A program made the position numbers and the translations under genes. DNA of 6,878 nt from Pseudobutyrivibrio sp. Its GTDB lineage: Bacteria > Bacillota_A > Clostridia > Lachnospirales > Lachnospiraceae. The notes beneath the pieces are model-generated. The model did not search any database, was not told where the DNA came from, and was given only the letters and a program-made list of their open reading frames with translations. Below, piece after piece: positions 5,682-6,878 of the stretch; position 1 is the first letter of the stretch; each line of letters starts with the position of its first letter. Location: positions 1 to 6,878 of the forward strand of contig JAILNO010000045.1 of assembly GCA_024691465.1 (NCBI GenBank), written 5' to 3'.

Positions 5682-6878
5682 ATGTACGAGAATTTATTTT
5701 CAAGTAAGAAAATCGGTACAATGGAAGTTCCCAACAGAACTGTTATGACAGCTATGGGAAACTATCTAGCTGACGAGGGCGGATATGTGTCTGATAAAGA
5801 TATTGCTTTCTATGGAGCTAGAGCCAAGGGTGGTACAGGCCTTGTAATTACAGAGTGTACAGCAGTAGATTCTAAGACTGGTATTGGTAACGATAGAGAA
5901 ATCGTTGTAGATGACGATAAGTATATTCCAGGTCTTAAGAAACTTGCTGATGAGATTCATAAGTATGGTTCAAAGCTCTGTGTTCAGATCTATCATCCAG
6001 GTAGACAGGGTATTGCAGTAGTTAACGGCGTGGAAAGTATGAAGTCAGCCAGTGCTACCGAGTGTCAGATTGTTCATCAGCCTACACACGAAATGACAAA
6101 AGACGAAATTAAAGAGATGGTTGATAAATTTGCTCAGGCAGCTAGAAGAGTTAAGGAAGCTGGAGCAGATGCTGTAGAAATCCATGGTGCTCATGGTTAT
6201 TTAATTGGTCAGTTCTCAAGCCCATACACTAATAAGAGAACAGACGAGTATGGCGGAAGCTTTGAGAATAGAATGAGATTCTTTGATGAGATTATAGATG
6301 CAGTTCGCGCTGAAGTAGGTGCAGATTTTCCAATCATTGCTCGTTACTCTGTTGATGAGCATATGGAATATGTAGGACTTCCAGAGGAAGGTCTTCATCT
6401 TGCAGATGGTGTAGAGATTGGTAAGCACCTGGAAGCTAAGGGCGTAGATGCTCTTGATGTAAGTTCTGGTATCTATGAGACTATGAACACAGCTTGGGAG
6501 CCTGTAGGTTTCAATCAGGGTTGGAAGATTGAAGGCCCTGCATCAGTCAAGGCTCAGGTCAAGATTCCTGTTATTGGTGTTGCTGTTATTAGAACTCCTG
6601 AATATGCTGAGGAGCTTCTTAAGGACAATAAGCTTGATTTCGTAGGAAGTGCTAGAGCTTTCTTTGCAGATCCAGAATGGGCAAACAAGGCTAAAGAGGG
6701 AAGATCTTGTGATATTCGCAAGTGTATTTCATGTCTTTACTGTATGGAGTCTCTTATGTCAGCTAATTCTGAAAAGCCAATGGGCTGCTCGGTTAACTTT
6801 GAAAGTGGAAGAGAAAAGGATTATCAGGCAAATGATTTACCAAAGGATGGTAATGGTAGAGCAGTTGCAGTTATAGGA
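5682..6878 (+). CDS. NADH:flavin oxidoreductase, iron-sulfur ene-reductase type (3' end outside window)
   Basis: The first 399 residues of an old-yellow-enzyme-type multidomain reductase, open to the window edge. The FMN barrel (about 1-340) shows VPNRTVMTAM, YGARAKGGTGLVITE, VQIYHPGRQ (101-109) and the active-site block HGAHGYL...QF.SPYTNKRTDEYGGSFENR (168-197); H168, H171 and Y173 correspond to the substrate- and FMN-binding His/His/Tyr of YqjM. A 4Fe-4S site follows with C348, C351, C354 and C369. VAVIG at 395-399 begins the next nucleotide-binding domain. Relatives include 2,4-dienoyl-CoA reductase, 2-enoate reductase, BaiCD/BaiH and trimethylamine dehydrogenase, about 640-730 aa, passing electrons from NAD(P)H through FAD and the cluster to FMN. 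The substrate cannot be told; a C=C reductase is likelier than an amine dehydrogenase in this setting. The start has AGGAG (5671-5675) 6 nt upstream. It is transcribed divergently from the PucR-type gene. Confidence 0.95.
   Translation, partial: MYENLFSSKKIGTMEVPNRTVMTAMGNYLADEGGYVSDKDIAFYGARAKGGTGLVITECTAVDSKTGIGNDREIVVDDDKYIPGLKKLADEIHKYGSKLCVQIYHPGRQGIAVVNGVESMKSASATECQIVHQPTHEMTKDEIKEMVDKFAQAARRVKEAGADAVEIHGAHGYLIGQFSSPYTNKRTDEYGGSFENRMRFFDEIIDAVRAEVGADFPIIARYSVDEHMEYVGLPEEGLHLADGVEIGKHLEAKGVDALDVSSGIYETMNTAWEPVGFNQGWKIEGPASVKAQVKIPVIGVAVIRTPEYAEELLKDNKLDFVGSARAFFADPEWANKAKEGRSCDIRKCISCLYCMESLMSANSEKPMGCSVNFESGREKDYQANDLPKDGNGRAVAVIG

Noticed and set aside
5766..6428. Minus-strand open frames (5766-5960 and 6216-6428) opposite the ene-reductase
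   Set aside because: The plus frame from 5682 encodes a clear flavoenzyme across the whole stretch; these are shadows.
6649..6876. Plus-strand open frame near the window end
   Set aside because: It is in a different frame from the ene-reductase and overlaps its iron-sulfur motif coding sequence, so it is a shadow.

Overview
The window is AT-rich DNA with compact, strongly Shine-Dalgarno-led genes. It carries an intramembrane-type histidine kinase, a Thr/Glu/Ser-rich lipoprotein and an iron-sulfur flavin ene-reductase. This mix suggests an anaerobic low-GC Firmicute, most likely a gut or rumen clostridium of the Lachnospiraceae type. That placement is an inference from style and gene content; no marker gene is present.

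Layout. (1) 20-694 (+): an OmpR/PhoB-type response regulator (RR1), ending in a 17-bp perfect hairpin (694-730) that serves as a bidirectional terminator. (2) 746-4132 (-): a second two-component module, transcribed right to left. It consists of response regulator RR2, a histidine kinase overlapping it by 4 bp, a small two-helix membrane protein, and a lipoprotein with two tandem NTF2/SnoaL-like domains. (3) 4192-5439 (-): a PucR/CdaR-type transcription regulator. (4) 5440-5681: a 242-bp divergent control region with a recognisable promoter and several dyads. (5) 5682-6878 (+): the first 399 codons of an NADH:flavin oxidoreductase of the 2,4-dienoyl-CoA reductase / 2-enoate reductase / BaiCD / trimethylamine dehydrogenase type, cut off by the window end just as its second nucleotide-binding domain begins.

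How the parts may work together. The most striking signal is a run of four TTRTTAG heptamers at an exact 11-bp period (2340-2379), the geometry typical of OmpR/PhoB-family binding sites. It lies just upstream of a -10 box for the membrane protein and lipoprotein genes. Two heptamers at the same 11-bp period precede the RR2 gene, and in both places the -10 hexamer starts exactly 8 bp beyond the proximal heptamer. I infer that RR2 autoregulates its own operon and activates the membrane protein-lipoprotein pair. The leader of that pair also contains a 22-bp imperfect hairpin with a T8 tail. In readthrough RNA from the kinase gene it would act as a terminator and hide the ribosome binding site, while the pair's own promoter starts inside the hairpin and escapes it. 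Separately, the PucR-type regulator probably controls the divergent ene-reductase and itself, since a TTTGTC-N7-GACAAA dyad sits on its own -35 box.
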